From the NCBI RefSeq assembly GCF_900129585.1, contig NZ_FQWF01000005.1, positions 1 to 64,000 on the forward strand: a stretch of DNA of 64,000 nucleotides, written 5' to 3'. Below the pieces are notes generated by a model. The model was not told the origin of the DNA and did not search any database. It saw only the letters and a list, made by a program, of their open reading frames with translations. Positions 19,508-29,451 of this stretch are shown here, piece by piece. The position numbers and the translations under genes were made by a program. This DNA is from Flavobacterium micromati (lineage in GTDB: Bacteria; Bacteroidota; Bacteroidia; Flavobacteriales; Flavobacteriaceae). Every line of letters starts with the position of its first letter. Within the stretch, counting starts at the first letter, position 1.

Positions 19508-19561
19508 AAAAATCCGATTTCCAAAGCTTACTTTTTAAGACTTGGAATTTGGATTTTTTTT
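19508..19561 (+). terminator. Rho-independent terminator after lon
   Basis: AAATCCGATTTCCAA and TTGGAATTTGGATTT arms with a ~20-base loop and a long T-run; one mismatch in the stem. Confidence 0.78.
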
Positions 19562-19627
19562 GATTTATATTAAATTTATAATTTTATCTTCGCATCTTCG
19601 TTTTCCTTACAAACTTTCCTTTAAAAC

Positions 19628-20647
19628 ATGCTTAAAAAACTTTTATTTATCTTTCTGTTTTTTATTTGTGCTGTTTCTCACAGCCAAATAGGAGGAAGGT
19701 ACACTTATCAGTTTTTGAACTTAGTTACTTCCCCACGGCAGGCAGCACTTGGTGGAAAAGTAATTACAATCTATGACAATGATGTCAATCAGGCTCATTT
19801 TAATCCAGCAACTATAAACGCAGAAATGGATAATCAGTTAGCTCTCAATTATGGAAGTTATTTTGGAGAAGTGACTTATGGAACAGCTTCGTATGCTTAT
19901 ACCTATGATCGTCATCTTCAAACTTTTCAGGCTGGAGTCAATTATGTTAACTATGGCAATTTTGATGGATTTGATGAAAATGGTCAAGCAACAGCATCAT
20001 TTACTGGTAGCGAGATAGCAGTCAATCTAGGCTACTCTTATAATGTTCCTTTTACGGATCTTCATATTGGGGCTTCTGCAAAACTGATTTCTTCAACATT
20101 AGAATCGTATCAATCTTTTGGTGGAGCAGTAGATATTGGAGCATTATATATTGATGAACGAAATGATGTAAACTGGGCATTATCAATTCGAAATATTGGA
20201 ACTCAGTTTTCAACTTACAATGGAATTCGGGAAAAATTACCACTAGAAATCATTGCAGGTGTTTCTCAGGAATTAGAAAACGTACCTATTCGGTGGCATC
20301 TTACTCTCGAAAACTTGCAGCAATGGAATATTAGTTTTTCAAATCCTACAAGAGCACAATCTTCATTTAATGGAGAATCGACTGAGGAAAAAGTCTCATT
20401 TGTGAACAATGCTTTGCGACATGTAATCATGGGCGTGGAGCTTTTCCCTAAAAAAGCTATAAATTTGCGGGTTGGTTATAATTTTAGAAGAGCTGAGGAA
20501 TTGCGAATTGAAGAACAACGTAATTTTTCGGGAATTTCATTGGGTTTTGGGCTTAAAATGAATAAACTCAAATTTAACTATTCCTATTCAAGATACACCT
20601 TAGCAGCAAATACGAGTCTTTTTGGCTTGACGGTCAATCTACAATAA
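19628..20647 (+). CDS. porQ: Type IX secretion system protein PorQ
   Basis: A 339-residue outer-membrane beta-barrel protein with an N-terminal signal peptide (cut near SHSQ) and alternating aromatic strands to the C-terminus. The opening GGRYTYQFLNLVTSPRQAALGG and the DNDVNQAHFNPA segment match the PorQ family (PorV/PorP-like barrels). In Porphyromonas gingivalis PorQ, with PorU, PorV and PorZ, forms the surface attachment complex of the type IX system. Location directly upstream of cmk is the order seen in Flavobacterium genomes as I recall them. A TATCTTCG -7-like box is at 19585-19592, with TTG at 19560-19562. Confidence 0.87.
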   Translation: MLKKLLFIFLFFICAVSHSQIGGRYTYQFLNLVTSPRQAALGGKVITIYDNDVNQAHFNPATINAEMDNQLALNYGSYFGEVTYGTASYAYTYDRHLQTFQAGVNYVNYGNFDGFDENGQATASFTGSEIAVNLGYSYNVPFTDLHIGASAKLISSTLESYQSFGGAVDIGALYIDERNDVNWALSIRNIGTQFSTYNGIREKLPLEIIAGVSQELENVPIRWHLTLENLQQWNISFSNPTRAQSSFNGESTEEKVSFVNNALRHVIMGVELFPKKAINLRVGYNFRRAEELRIEEQRNFSGISLGFGLKMNKLKFNYSYSRYTLAANTSLFGLTVNLQ

Positions 20648-20666
20648 TAATAATAATAATAATAAT
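20643..20666 (+). repeat. (AAT)8 microsatellite between porQ and cmk
   Basis: Eight perfect AAT units starting in the porQ stop codon region and ending 28 bases before the cmk start. The repeat carries TAA stops in one frame. It is the only perfect microsatellite of this length noticed in the window. Confidence 0.95.
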
Positions 20667-20694
20667 ATTTTTAGACAAACTTTAACTTTACATT

Positions 20695-21390
20695 TTGAAC
20701 AAAAAAATCACTATCGCAATTGATGGATTTTCATCAACCGGAAAAAGCACTTTGGCAAAGCAACTAGCCAAACATTTAGGATATGTATTTGTAGATACGG
20801 GAGCAATGTACCGTGCAGTGACATTATTTGCTATGCAAAACGACTTTATTGCAATTGATTTTTTTGATAAACAAAAACTGATAAAAAGTATGTCATATAT
20901 TAAATTACAATTCCAATTTAATGCTGATTTAGGTTTTGCCGAAATGTATCTAAATGATATAAATGTTGAAAATGAAATTAGAAAAATAGAAGTCTCTAAT
21001 TTAGTCAGTAAAGTTGCAGAAATTTCTGAGGTTCGGGTCAAATTAGTTGAACAACAGCAAGCGATGGGAGAAGATAAAGGAATTGTAATGGACGGTAGAG
21101 ATATAGGTACAGTGGTTTTTCCTGATGCTGAACTCAAAATTTTTATGACTTCAAGTCTGCTTACAAGGGCGCAAAGACGATATGATGAACTGATTGCAAA
21201 GGGAGATAAGATCACATTCGAGGAAGTTCTTAAAAATGTGCAAGACCGCGATTTTATTGATTCGCACCGCGAAAATTCCCCGCTAAAAATGGCTGATGAT
21301 GCTATTGAAATTGATAATTCGGACTTGAATAGGGAAGAGCAATTTCAACTCGTTTTAGATTTAGTAAAAGAGCATACTAAATCGATGTAA
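20695..21390 (+). CDS. cmk: Cytidylate kinase
   Basis: Phosphorylates CMP and dCMP with ATP in pyrimidine salvage and nucleotide supply. The P-loop IDGFSSTGKSTLAK is at about residues 8-21, the substrate segment DTGAMYRAVT near residue 35, and the MDGRDIGTVVFPDAELK motif in the middle; 231 aa is the usual length. The start must be TTG at 20695: no ATG or GTG occurs in frame between the upstream stop and the P-loop. This non-standard start, just behind an (AAT)8 repeat, suggests weak or coupled translation from porQ. Confidence 0.94.
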   Translation: MNKKITIAIDGFSSTGKSTLAKQLAKHLGYVFVDTGAMYRAVTLFAMQNDFIAIDFFDKQKLIKSMSYIKLQFQFNADLGFAEMYLNDINVENEIRKIEVSNLVSKVAEISEVRVKLVEQQQAMGEDKGIVMDGRDIGTVVFPDAELKIFMTSSLLTRAQRRYDELIAKGDKITFEEVLKNVQDRDFIDSHRENSPLKMADDAIEIDNSDLNREEQFQLVLDLVKEHTKSM

Positions 21391-21459
21391 AAGGTTGCAG
21401 ATGTCATTTTAAATAGTAGTTTTACGCTTGTTATTTTTTAAAATAAAACAATTCATCAC

Positions 21460-22836
21460 ATGGGAATTAAGAATAGATTGATCATAATGAGTTTTCTTCA
21501 ATTTTTTGTTTGGGGAGCTTGGTTGATTACAATTGCAAATTACTGGTTTGGTACTAAAAATTGGGACGGAACTCAATTTGGATTGGTGTTTGGAACTATG
21601 GGAATTGCGTCATTATTTATGCCAACACTAACTGGAATAATGGCCGACAGATGGATTAACGCAGAGAAATTATATGGATTTCTTCATATTTTATATGCTG
21701 GAGTTTTGTTCTACATCCCACAAGTTACAACTCCTGAAAACTTTATTTACATTATGCTTTTAGCAATGTGTTTTTATATGCCAACGATTGCTTTGAGCAA
21801 TTCTATTTCTTTTTCGGCTTTAAAATTAAATAATAAAGACGTTGTAAAAAACTTTCCACCCATACGTGTTTGGGGAACTATAGGCTTTATTGTTGCCATG
21901 TGGATCACTAATTTGACTGGAAATAAAGCTACAGAATATCAATTTTATATTGCTGGCATAGCTGCATTGCTACTTGGAATCTACGCTTTTACATTACCAA
22001 AATGTGAACCACAACGTTTGTCAAAAAAGAACGCTTCCTTAATGGAAACCTTAGGTTTAGAATCTTTTAAGTTGTTTGCTGATTATAAAATGGCGTTGTT
22101 CTTTATATTTTCTATGTTTTTAGGTGGAGCTTTACAGCTGACAAACGCTTATGGCGATGTTTTCTTAGATGAATTTAAACATTTTCCCAAATATGCCGAT
22201 TCTTTTGTTGTTGAATATTCTACAATTATAATGTCTATTTCACAAGTTTCAGAGACTTTATTCATTCTCGCAATTCCCTTTTTCTTAAAGCGTTTCGGGA
22301 TTAAGCAAGTGATGTTGATTAGCATGCTTGCCTGGGTACTACGATTCGGATTATTTGCTTACGGAAATCCAACAACGGGTTTATGGATGATTATTATGTC
22401 TTGCGTTGTTTACGGAATGGCATTTGATTTCTTTAATATTTCAGGCTCTCTATTTGTAGAAACGAATACAGATCCTAAAAATAGATCCTCAGCGCAAGGA
22501 TTATTTATGATGATGACCAACGGTTTTGGAGCAGTCTTAGGAAGTTTTACCTCAGGATGGGCGATTGATAAGTACTTTACAAAATCATTTAGCAATACAT
22601 CAGAACTTGCAGGTTTTTTAGAAACAGAAACCACAAATCCTAAAATGTTAGAATTTATTACTAGCCAAGGAAATTCAATTGCTACTGACGGTCTATTTAG
22701 CAAAGCGGTTTTGATGAAAGACTGGCATACCATCTGGCTGGCTTTTGCGACTTACGCTTTAGTCATTGCAATAGCTTTTGCACTGTTGTTCAAACATAAA
22801 CATGATCCATTAGAGGTTGAAAAAATAAGTCATTAA
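21460..22836 (+). CDS. Nucleoside:H+ symporter-like MFS permease
   Basis: A 458-residue membrane protein with about 12 hydrophobic helices. The start IKNRLIIMSFLQFFVWGAWL, followed by FGTMGIASLFMPTLTGIMADRW, matches the NupG/XapB nucleoside symporter family. The position after cytidylate kinase fits nucleoside salvage, although no operon link is certain (69 bases, no terminator between). Assignment to the NupG family is fairly sure; actual substrate is not. Confidence 0.86.
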   Translation: MGIKNRLIIMSFLQFFVWGAWLITIANYWFGTKNWDGTQFGLVFGTMGIASLFMPTLTGIMADRWINAEKLYGFLHILYAGVLFYIPQVTTPENFIYIMLLAMCFYMPTIALSNSISFSALKLNNKDVVKNFPPIRVWGTIGFIVAMWITNLTGNKATEYQFYIAGIAALLLGIYAFTLPKCEPQRLSKKNASLMETLGLESFKLFADYKMALFFIFSMFLGGALQLTNAYGDVFLDEFKHFPKYADSFVVEYSTIIMSISQVSETLFILAIPFFLKRFGIKQVMLISMLAWVLRFGLFAYGNPTTGLWMIIMSCVVYGMAFDFFNISGSLFVETNTDPKNRSSAQGLFMMMTNGFGAVLGSFTSGWAIDKYFTKSFSNTSELAGFLETETTNPKMLEFITSQGNSIATDGLFSKAVLMKDWHTIWLAFATYALVIAIAFALLFKHKHDPLEVEKISH

Positions 22837-22852
22837 AATAATTTTTTAAATT

Positions 22853-22887
22853 AAGCCCGATAAATTTGTAATTCATCGGGCTTTTTT
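22853..22887 (+). terminator. Rho-independent terminator after the permease gene
   Basis: AAGCCCGAT and ATCGGGCTT arms followed by TTTTT, 17 bases past the stop. Confidence 0.92.
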
Positions 22888-23064
22888 ATGGGTTTTTATT
22901 ATTCGAATTAAGAATTCTAAAACCTTTTACAAGTTTTAGAATTTTATATATAATCCGATTTAAATGGCATCTTTATTGCCGAGTTTATTTTTTGACTACT
23001 GATTATTAATTTAAATAATTTTAAGAATAGCTTGAGATTTAATACTTTTATAAAAAAAATAATC

Positions 23065-24972
23065 ATGAGCTATTATAAAATTGAAAATTTAGAACAATAT
23101 TTCAAACACTACAATAAATCAGTTCGTGAACCTAGGAAGTTCTGGGGAAAAATTGCAGAAGAAAATTTCACTTGGTATCAACAATGGGACAAAGTTGTCG
23201 AGTTTGATATGGTTGAAGCCAATATAAAATGGTTTGCTGAAGCTAAAGTTAATATTGTTAAAAATTGTATCGATAGACATTTAGCGAAAAGAGGTGAAAA
23301 AACTGCAATAATTTTTGAGCCAAATAATCCATCTGAAACAGCATTACATATCACTTATAATGAGCTGCATCAACGTGTTTGCAAAATGGCAAATGTACTG
23401 CGAGAGCAAGGTATAAAAAAAGGGGACCGTGTTTGTATTTATTTACCAATGATTCCTGAGTTAGCGATTACAACTTTAGCTTGTGCCCGTATTGGTGTAA
23501 TCCATTCTGTTGTATTTGCTGGATTTTCCGCATCGGCGGTTGCTAGTCGAATAAATGATAGCGAATGTAAGATGGTCATCACATCCGATGGTGGATTTAG
23601 AGGGAGTAAAACGATAGATTTAAAAGGAATTATAGATGAAGCATTAGAAAAATGTTCCTGTGTAGAGAGCGTTCTCGTTGTTAAAAGAATTAATTCAGAG
23701 ATAACAATGAAAGAAGGTCGCGACCATTGGTTACAGCCACTTTTAGACGAAGTTTCAGATAATAACGTTGCTGAAATAATGGATGCCGAAGATCCTCTTT
23801 TTATATTGTATACTTCGGGCTCAACTGGAAAACCAAAAGGAATGGTTCATACCACTGCTGGATATATGGTTTACACAGCGTATACTTTTAAAAACGTATT
23901 CAATTATCAAGAGAATGACGTTTTCTGGTGCACCGCCGATATCGGTTGGATTACCGGTCATTCTTACATTTTATATGGTCCTTTATTGAACGGAGCCACA
24001 ACGGTTATCTTTGAAGGAGTTCCTTCTTACCCAGATTTTAGTCGTTTTTGGGAAATAATTGAAAAACACCATGTCACACAATTTTATACAGCACCTACCG
24101 CTATTCGGGCTTTGGCCAAAGAAAATATAGAATACGTCCAAAAATATGAATTAAAGTCTCTTAAAGTTATTGGCTCGGTGGGAGAGCCTATAAACGAAGA
24201 AGCTTGGCATTGGTACAATGATCATGTTGGAGCAAAAAAATGTCCGGTAGTTGATACTTGGTGGCAAACAGAAACTGGAGGAATTATGATTTCTCCAATT
24301 GCATTCGTAACTCCAACAAAACCCACTTACGCATCTTTACCCTTACCAGGAATTCAGCCCGTGCTTATGGATGAAAAGCGCAACGAAATTGAAGGGAATC
24401 AAGTTGCCGGAAATCTATGTATAAAGTTTCCATGGCCAGGAATTGCGAGAACTATTTGGGGTGATCATCAGCGCTATAAAGACACTTATTTCTCCGCATT
24501 TCCGGGTAAGTATTTTACTGGTGATGGAGCTTTAAGAGACGAAGTTGGCTATTATAGAATTACCGGCAGAGTTGATGATATTGTAATTGTGTCTGGTCAT
24601 AATTTAGGGACAGCTCCCATTGAAGACGCGATCAATGAACACCCTGCAGTTGCCGAGTCCGCTATTGTGGGATTCCCGCATGATGTAAAAGGAAATGCAT
24701 TATACGGTTTTGTTATTTTGAAGGAAGCTGGAGAATATCGTGACAGAGAAAATCTTATAAAAGAGATTAACCAACATATTTCTGATCACATTGGACCGAT
24801 AGCCAAATTAGACAAAATTCAGTTTGTTTCAGGTTTACCAAAAACACGTTCAGGAAAAATCATGCGCAGAATACTACGGAAAATTGCTGAAGGAGATTAT
24901 TCTAATTTTGGTGATATTTCAACGTTGCTCAATCCTGAAATTGTAGATGAAATAAAGGATCAAAAAGTATAG
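23065..24972 (+). CDS. acs: Acetyl-CoA synthetase
   Basis: AMP-forming ligase that activates acetate to acetyl-CoA through an acetyl-adenylate. The ATP-binding motif YTSGSTGKPKGMVH (about residues 256-269), the WWQTETGG motif and the C-terminal catalytic lysine in KTRSGKIMRR (target of acetylation control in well-studied homologues) are all present. An in-frame TTG at 23032 would add 11 residues; the ATG at 23065 (MSYYKIENLEQ) is preferred and gives 635 aa. The 228-base upstream gap contains the permease terminator and presumably the acs promoter. Confidence 0.96.
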   Translation: MSYYKIENLEQYFKHYNKSVREPRKFWGKIAEENFTWYQQWDKVVEFDMVEANIKWFAEAKVNIVKNCIDRHLAKRGEKTAIIFEPNNPSETALHITYNELHQRVCKMANVLREQGIKKGDRVCIYLPMIPELAITTLACARIGVIHSVVFAGFSASAVASRINDSECKMVITSDGGFRGSKTIDLKGIIDEALEKCSCVESVLVVKRINSEITMKEGRDHWLQPLLDEVSDNNVAEIMDAEDPLFILYTSGSTGKPKGMVHTTAGYMVYTAYTFKNVFNYQENDVFWCTADIGWITGHSYILYGPLLNGATTVIFEGVPSYPDFSRFWEIIEKHHVTQFYTAPTAIRALAKENIEYVQKYELKSLKVIGSVGEPINEEAWHWYNDHVGAKKCPVVDTWWQTETGGIMISPIAFVTPTKPTYASLPLPGIQPVLMDEKRNEIEGNQVAGNLCIKFPWPGIARTIWGDHQRYKDTYFSAFPGKYFTGDGALRDEVGYYRITGRVDDIVIVSGHNLGTAPIEDAINEHPAVAESAIVGFPHDVKGNALYGFVILKEAGEYRDRENLIKEINQHISDHIGPIAKLDKIQFVSGLPKTRSGKIMRRILRKIAEGDYSNFGDISTLLNPEIVDEIKDQKV

Positions 24973-24981
24973 TTAATCAGT

Positions 24982-25704
24982 TTAAATTTGAGTGATCACT
25001 ATAGTTTTATCCTCCTTCTTTCTTTTAGTAATGACAAACAGAAAAATAAGATAAAAACAAGCAAAATGCAGAACTCTATCTAAGGTGTTTAAGAAAATAT
25101 TCCCTACAAAGTAAGTTCCGATAGCAGCAAACACATCATTAAATATTAATGCAAAAGCACCAAAGAAGTAATAGTATGCTTTACTATCACCAAATTTACC
25201 AAGATAAAGAACTGCCGTAGCACCTAGGACAATAGTACTGATGGCATTAAAAATAATTATAATATTTATATAGTCATCGGTAATAACAGATGCTAAAAGA
25301 TAAATTATCGCAAATAAAAAAACACAATTTAGAGCTAAAATAAAAAGTGTATAACCGCTTGGTATTGTTTGAACATCTGCATTTTTAATAGACTTGTAAC
25401 CTAAAAACGCAAGTGTAAAGTAGCCGCAAAAAGAGGCTATCAATGCCGCTCTATAAAGTTGTAAGGAATGCTCCCAAAGCAAAAGAAGAGCCTCATTTAA
25501 ATAAAAGAAAAAAACAAACAGCAAATAATATTTAGATAATTTTTGACTGTTGCTTTTTATCGCATAAATCATAAATGATGGAATGATAAAAGGTTTTATA
25601 TAAACAACTAGAACCGGTTCGAAAAGAATTCCCGCACAAAAATAAACTGCCAGCAATATCCCAGGCAGAAACAATAGTGATTTTGTTTGATTAATTTTTT
25701 CCAT
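24982..25704 (-). CDS. Integral membrane protein, YhhN (lysoplasmalogenase-like) family, tentative
   Basis: A 240-residue protein with about eight hydrophobic helices and hardly any soluble domain. The segment VYIKPFIIPSFMIYAI and the late acidic ALIFNDVFAAI resemble the conserved Lys-Pro and Asp positions of YhhN/TMEM86 lysoplasmalogenase-like proteins. Similarity is by eye only. It is divergent from the polyketide cluster (105-base gap) and converges closely on acs (9 bases between stop codons). It may or may not belong functionally to the lipid cluster beside it. Confidence 0.55.
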   Translation of the reverse strand: MEKINQTKSLLFLPGILLAVYFCAGILFEPVLVVYIKPFIIPSFMIYAIKSNSQKLSKYYLLFVFFFYLNEALLLLWEHSLQLYRAALIASFCGYFTLAFLGYKSIKNADVQTIPSGYTLFILALNCVFLFAIIYLLASVITDDYINIIIIFNAISTIVLGATAVLYLGKFGDSKAYYYFFGAFALIFNDVFAAIGTYFVGNIFLNTLDRVLHFACFYLIFLFVITKRKKEDKTIVITQI

Positions 25705-25809
25705 ACGTTAAACAAAACTAGTTCTTTAAATTTTTTATTACAAAAATTTCGTAAAAAATTTATGAAATGTTGAAAGTGACTATTAAACTAAATTATTAAA
25801 TTTACATAA

Positions 25810-26940
25810 ATGATACAAAAACCTATAGTTATCGTTGGTGGAGGTTTAGCAGGTTTAACTGCCGCTATACATTTGTCAAAAGTTGGATTGAGAGTTATCG
25901 TAATCGAAAAAAATGAATATCCTAAACATAAAGTTTGTGGTGAGTACATATCTAATGAAGTTTTACCGTATTTTAATTATCTTGATATAAATATTTCAGA
26001 TTTGCTTCCGACAGCAATTACCGATCTCGAGTTTTCAACAGTTTCTGGGAAGCTCATTGAGAGTTCTTTACCGTTGGGTGGTTTTGGCGTAAGCCGCTAT
26101 ACTCTAGATGAATACTTGTATAAAAAAGCAATTGCAAATGGATGCGAAATAATTAAAAACAGTGTTGAGTCGATCGTTTTTAAAAATGATGAATTTATAA
26201 TAACTACGATAAATAATCTTGTATTTAATGCTAAAACCGTTATTGGTGCCTTTGGGAAACGCTCGAATATTGATCAGAAACTGAATCGGAATTTTATAGA
26301 AAAAAAATCACCCTGGTTAGCAATTAAAGCGCATTATTCTGGAAATTTTCCAAAAGATTTAGTCGGTTTGCATAATTTTAAGGGCGGTTATTGCGGCGTT
26401 TCTAAGGTAGAGAATAACAGCATTAATATTTGCTATTTAGCTGATTATAAAACATTTAAAAAATATAAGAACATTGATGAATATCAGCAAAATGTCCTTT
26501 ATAAAAATCCCTATCTAAAATCTCTCTTTCTAAATTCTAAACTTATTTTTGAAAAACATTTGACGATAAGCCAAATTTCATTCGAAAAGAAAGATGCTGT
26601 AGAAAATCATATTTTAATGATCGGTGATACTGCTGGATTGATTCATCCTTTATGTGGTAACGGAATGGCAATGGCTATTCACAGCGCAAAAATTGTATCC
26701 GAATTAATAGTAAAGTTTTACAACAAGGAAATTATTTCAAGAAATGAATTAGAAAATAAGTATATTGAGCAATGGAATTTTAATTTTAAAGACCGCCTCA
26801 AAATGGGCAGATTTTTATCTAATATTATGCAAAAGCAAAAATTGTCGGCTTTAATGATGCATATATTAATTACATTTCCATCTTTATTGCCATTAATAAT
26901 TAAAAAAACGCACGGCAAACCAATAACTATAAATTCATAA
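25810..26940 (+). CDS. FAD-dependent oxidoreductase of the type III PKS cluster
   Basis: A 376-residue flavoprotein of the geranylgeranyl-reductase/aromatic-hydroxylase superfamily. The N-terminal dinucleotide motif VGGGLAGLTAAIHLSKVG is at residues 8-25, and the second FAD motif GDTAGLIHPLCGNGM is near residue 275. It ends immediately before the methyltransferase ATG with no spacer. In Streptomyces griseus the srs operon pairs a type III PKS (SrsA) with a methyltransferase (SrsB) and a flavoprotein hydroxylase (SrsC). By analogy this gene may hydroxylate a resorcinol or pyrone product; reduction of an unsaturated lipid is the alternative. Confidence 0.85.
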   Translation: MIQKPIVIVGGGLAGLTAAIHLSKVGLRVIVIEKNEYPKHKVCGEYISNEVLPYFNYLDINISDLLPTAITDLEFSTVSGKLIESSLPLGGFGVSRYTLDEYLYKKAIANGCEIIKNSVESIVFKNDEFIITTINNLVFNAKTVIGAFGKRSNIDQKLNRNFIEKKSPWLAIKAHYSGNFPKDLVGLHNFKGGYCGVSKVENNSINICYLADYKTFKKYKNIDEYQQNVLYKNPYLKSLFLNSKLIFEKHLTISQISFEKKDAVENHILMIGDTAGLIHPLCGNGMAMAIHSAKIVSELIVKFYNKEIISRNELENKYIEQWNFNFKDRLKMGRFLSNIMQKQKLSALMMHILITFPSLLPLIIKKTHGKPITINS

Positions 26941-27654
26941 ATGGCATTAAATACCGATTATAGAACAGACAAGCCCGAAATAATGGACGATTTCGAAATG
27001 GAAGGTGAATTGTTGCGAAATGCATTAGATAAAATTGCCAAAATTAATCAGCTTTTAGGAGGAAATAAGCTTACGTTACAAGGTGTTCAATATTTGCTAA
27101 AATCATTTTCTAAAACGGATGAAATCGTGATTGTAGACGTAGGTTGCGGTAACGGCGACATGTTACGCAATTTAGCAGACTTTGCATTGGAAAATAAATT
27201 AAATTTTCGTTTGATAGGAATTGATGCAAATAATTTTACTGTTTCACATGCAAAAAATTTATCAAGTAATTATTCTAACATCAGTTATAATTGTCAAGAT
27301 ATTTTTAGTGAATCTTTTCGAGAACTAAATTACGATATTGTTCTTTGCACCTTGACTTTGCATCATTTTAAAGAGGAAGAAATTAATGAGTTATTGCAAA
27401 TTTTTTATTCGAATGCAGCAATTGGAATTGTTATAAATGATTTGCAAAGAAGCGCGCTTGCTTACCGTTTATTTCAAGGTTTATGTTTTGTTTTTCAATT
27501 GAATGAAATGTCAAGAGAAGACGGATTAACTTCTATATTAAGAGGTTTTAAAAGAAATGAATTAGAAAGCTTTTCCAAAAAATTAAAATTTAATAATTAT
27601 AAAATTCACTGGAAATGGGCTTTTCGATATCAGTGGATAATTTCAAAAATATGA
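26941..27654 (+). CDS. SAM-dependent methyltransferase of the type III PKS cluster
   Basis: A 237-residue class I methyltransferase: motif I is IVDVGCGNGDM (about residues 62-72), motif II DIVLCTLTLHHF (about 137-148). It begins on the base after the FAD oxidoreductase stop and its stop overlaps the PKS start by four bases (ATGA), so the three are translationally coupled. A likely task is methylating the polyketide product, as SrsB does in the srs pathway; O- versus C-methylation cannot be told. Confidence 0.87.
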   Translation: MALNTDYRTDKPEIMDDFEMEGELLRNALDKIAKINQLLGGNKLTLQGVQYLLKSFSKTDEIVIVDVGCGNGDMLRNLADFALENKLNFRLIGIDANNFTVSHAKNLSSNYSNISYNCQDIFSESFRELNYDIVLCTLTLHHFKEEEINELLQIFYSNAAIGIVINDLQRSALAYRLFQGLCFVFQLNEMSREDGLTSILRGFKRNELESFSKKLKFNNYKIHWKWAFRYQWIISKI

Positions 27655-28703
27655 GTGTAAAAATTAAAACGGTAACTAAACAGTTACCCAAATATTCCAG
27701 AGCGACTGACGAAATCATTCCTTTTTTAGATTCGTGGTTAGTCGGACAAGACGAGCGGTTCATAAGAAAAGTTAAAAAGATTTTTGAAGGTGCATTGGTT
27801 GATAAACGCTACTCGATAATGGATCCTATAGAGGTTTTTACAAAAACATCCTTTGAGGAACGAAACGATATTTATGTTCGTGAAGTCATCGATTTAGGCG
27901 AAAAAGTATTAGAGAAAGCACTGGAAAAAGCCAACTGGAATCCGCAAGACTTGGATTATATCATTACTGTGAGTTGTACCGGAATTATGATTCCATCTCT
28001 TGATGCTTATTTAATCAATAAATTGAAACTGCGTCAAGATATTGTCAGACTTCCAGTTACGGAAATGGGTTGTGCCGCAGGAATATCGGGTATTATTTAT
28101 GCTAAAAATTTCTTGCAAGCCAATCCTGGAAAACGTGCGGCTGTGATTGCTGTCGAAAGTCCAACTGCAACATTCCAATTAGATGATTTCTCGATGTCCA
28201 ATATCGTTAGCGCAGCAATTTTTGGCGATGGAGCGGCATGCGTATTACTTTCCTCCCATGAAGATGATGATGGACCAGAGATTGTAGCTGAAGAAATGTA
28301 TCATTTTTATGATAATATTCACATGATGGGTTTTAAGTTGACTAACTCAGGGTTACAAATGGTGTTGGATATTGAAGTTCCAGAGACTATTGCTTCCCAT
28401 TTTCCAGATATTATTCATCCTTTTTTAGAAAAAAATAATTTGAAAATGGAGGATATAGATCATTTGATTTTTCATCCTGGCGGCAAGAAAATAGTTCAAA
28501 CTGTAGAAAGTTTATTTTCTGATTTAGGAAAAAATATAAAAGATACAAAAGAGGTTTTGCGTCTTTATGGTAATATGTCGAGCGCAACAGTTTTATATGT
28601 TTTAGAGCGAATTATGGATGACAGTCCTAAAAAAGGAAGCAGAGGATTAATGCTAAGCTTTGGACCAGGATTTTCAGCTCAAAGGGTTTTATTGCAATTT
28701 TAG
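27651..28703 (+). CDS. Type III polyketide synthase (chalcone synthase family)
   Basis: Homodimeric ketosynthase that extends an acyl starter with malonyl units and cyclises it to a pyrone or resorcinol. The Cys-His-Asn triad is intact: Cys141 in EMGCAAG, His275 in HPGGKK, Asn308 in YGNMSSA. The C-terminal GFGPG-like loop appears as SFGPGFSAQ. The start at 27651 (MSVKIKT) overlaps the methyltransferase stop; an in-frame ATG 36 bases upstream is within that gene and unlikely. 350 aa is typical. This is a chalcone-synthase-type enzyme, unlike the KAS III-type DarB of flexirubin pathways. An acyl-ACP or long-chain acyl-CoA starter is likely, given the genes that follow. Confidence 0.94.
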   Translation: MSVKIKTVTKQLPKYSRATDEIIPFLDSWLVGQDERFIRKVKKIFEGALVDKRYSIMDPIEVFTKTSFEERNDIYVREVIDLGEKVLEKALEKANWNPQDLDYIITVSCTGIMIPSLDAYLINKLKLRQDIVRLPVTEMGCAAGISGIIYAKNFLQANPGKRAAVIAVESPTATFQLDDFSMSNIVSAAIFGDGAACVLLSSHEDDDGPEIVAEEMYHFYDNIHMMGFKLTNSGLQMVLDIEVPETIASHFPDIIHPFLEKNNLKMEDIDHLIFHPGGKKIVQTVESLFSDLGKNIKDTKEVLRLYGNMSSATVLYVLERIMDDSPKKGSRGLMLSFGPGFSAQRVLLQF

Positions 28704-28746
28704 AACAAAAAATTATTGACCGGTGCTTAATCATAATATTTCATGA

Positions 28747-29175
28747 ATGAAGTTTGAAGAAATTATATCAAAATTACCGTATTTGAAACCATTTTTATTT
28801 GTGGATGAAATCATTCATATTGATGAAAATGGAGTAGAAGGAATTTTTACTTTCGATGAAAATCTAGAGTTTTACAAAGGACATTTTAAAGATAATCCAG
28901 TAACTCCAGGTGTTATTTTAACAGAAACGATGGCGCAAATTGGTTTAGTTTGTCTGGGTATTTTTTTATTAGATACTACATATAAAAACGAAACGGTAAT
29001 AGCTTTAACATCAAATGAAATAGAATTTTTAAAACCTGTTTTTCCGACGGAAAAAGTAACTGTTGTATCAGAAAAAATGTATTTTAGATTTGGAAAATTG
29101 AAGTGTAAAGTTTTAATGAAAAATCAAAAAGGCGAGGTAGTTTGTTCCGGTACAATTGCGGGAATGATAGTGTAA
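28747..29175 (+). CDS. FabZ-like 3-hydroxyacyl-ACP dehydratase
   Basis: A 142-residue hot-dog-fold protein of the FabA/FabZ type. The central motif GHFKDNPVTPGVILTETMAQ contains the catalytic His46 and Glu60 at the expected positions, so it should be active. It would dehydrate a 3-hydroxyacyl-ACP intermediate. It lies 43 bases after the PKS and precedes a ketosynthase and ACP, and is not with the normal fab genes, so it probably serves acyl-chain assembly for this cluster. The 276-base gap after it contains a TAAATTTG box (29316-29323), possibly a second promoter. Confidence 0.87.
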   Translation: MKFEEIISKLPYLKPFLFVDEIIHIDENGVEGIFTFDENLEFYKGHFKDNPVTPGVILTETMAQIGLVCLGIFLLDTTYKNETVIALTSNEIEFLKPVFPTEKVTVVSEKMYFRFGKLKCKVLMKNQKGEVVCSGTIAGMIV

Positions 29176-29451
29176 TAATTTATTGAAAGTGTAAAGTTTG
29201 TGAATCAATTTTTAATTTTAACGGCAAATTTTTCAACTTAATAGATTGAATTACAGATAATTGAAGGGCAAATAATATTTTAGAAAAAAGTTTACAAAAT
29301 AAATAGTTACTATTATAAATTTGATTGTTTATTCATCAGTCGTCCCTTTGAATGTTTTTGGCCTTCTTTGGTTGTAATTGTGAAAAGATTAGCCCGATGC
29401 TAAAAATTTAATGAAAATTTTTAATTTATCTCAATGCTTTAAAGAGTTTAA

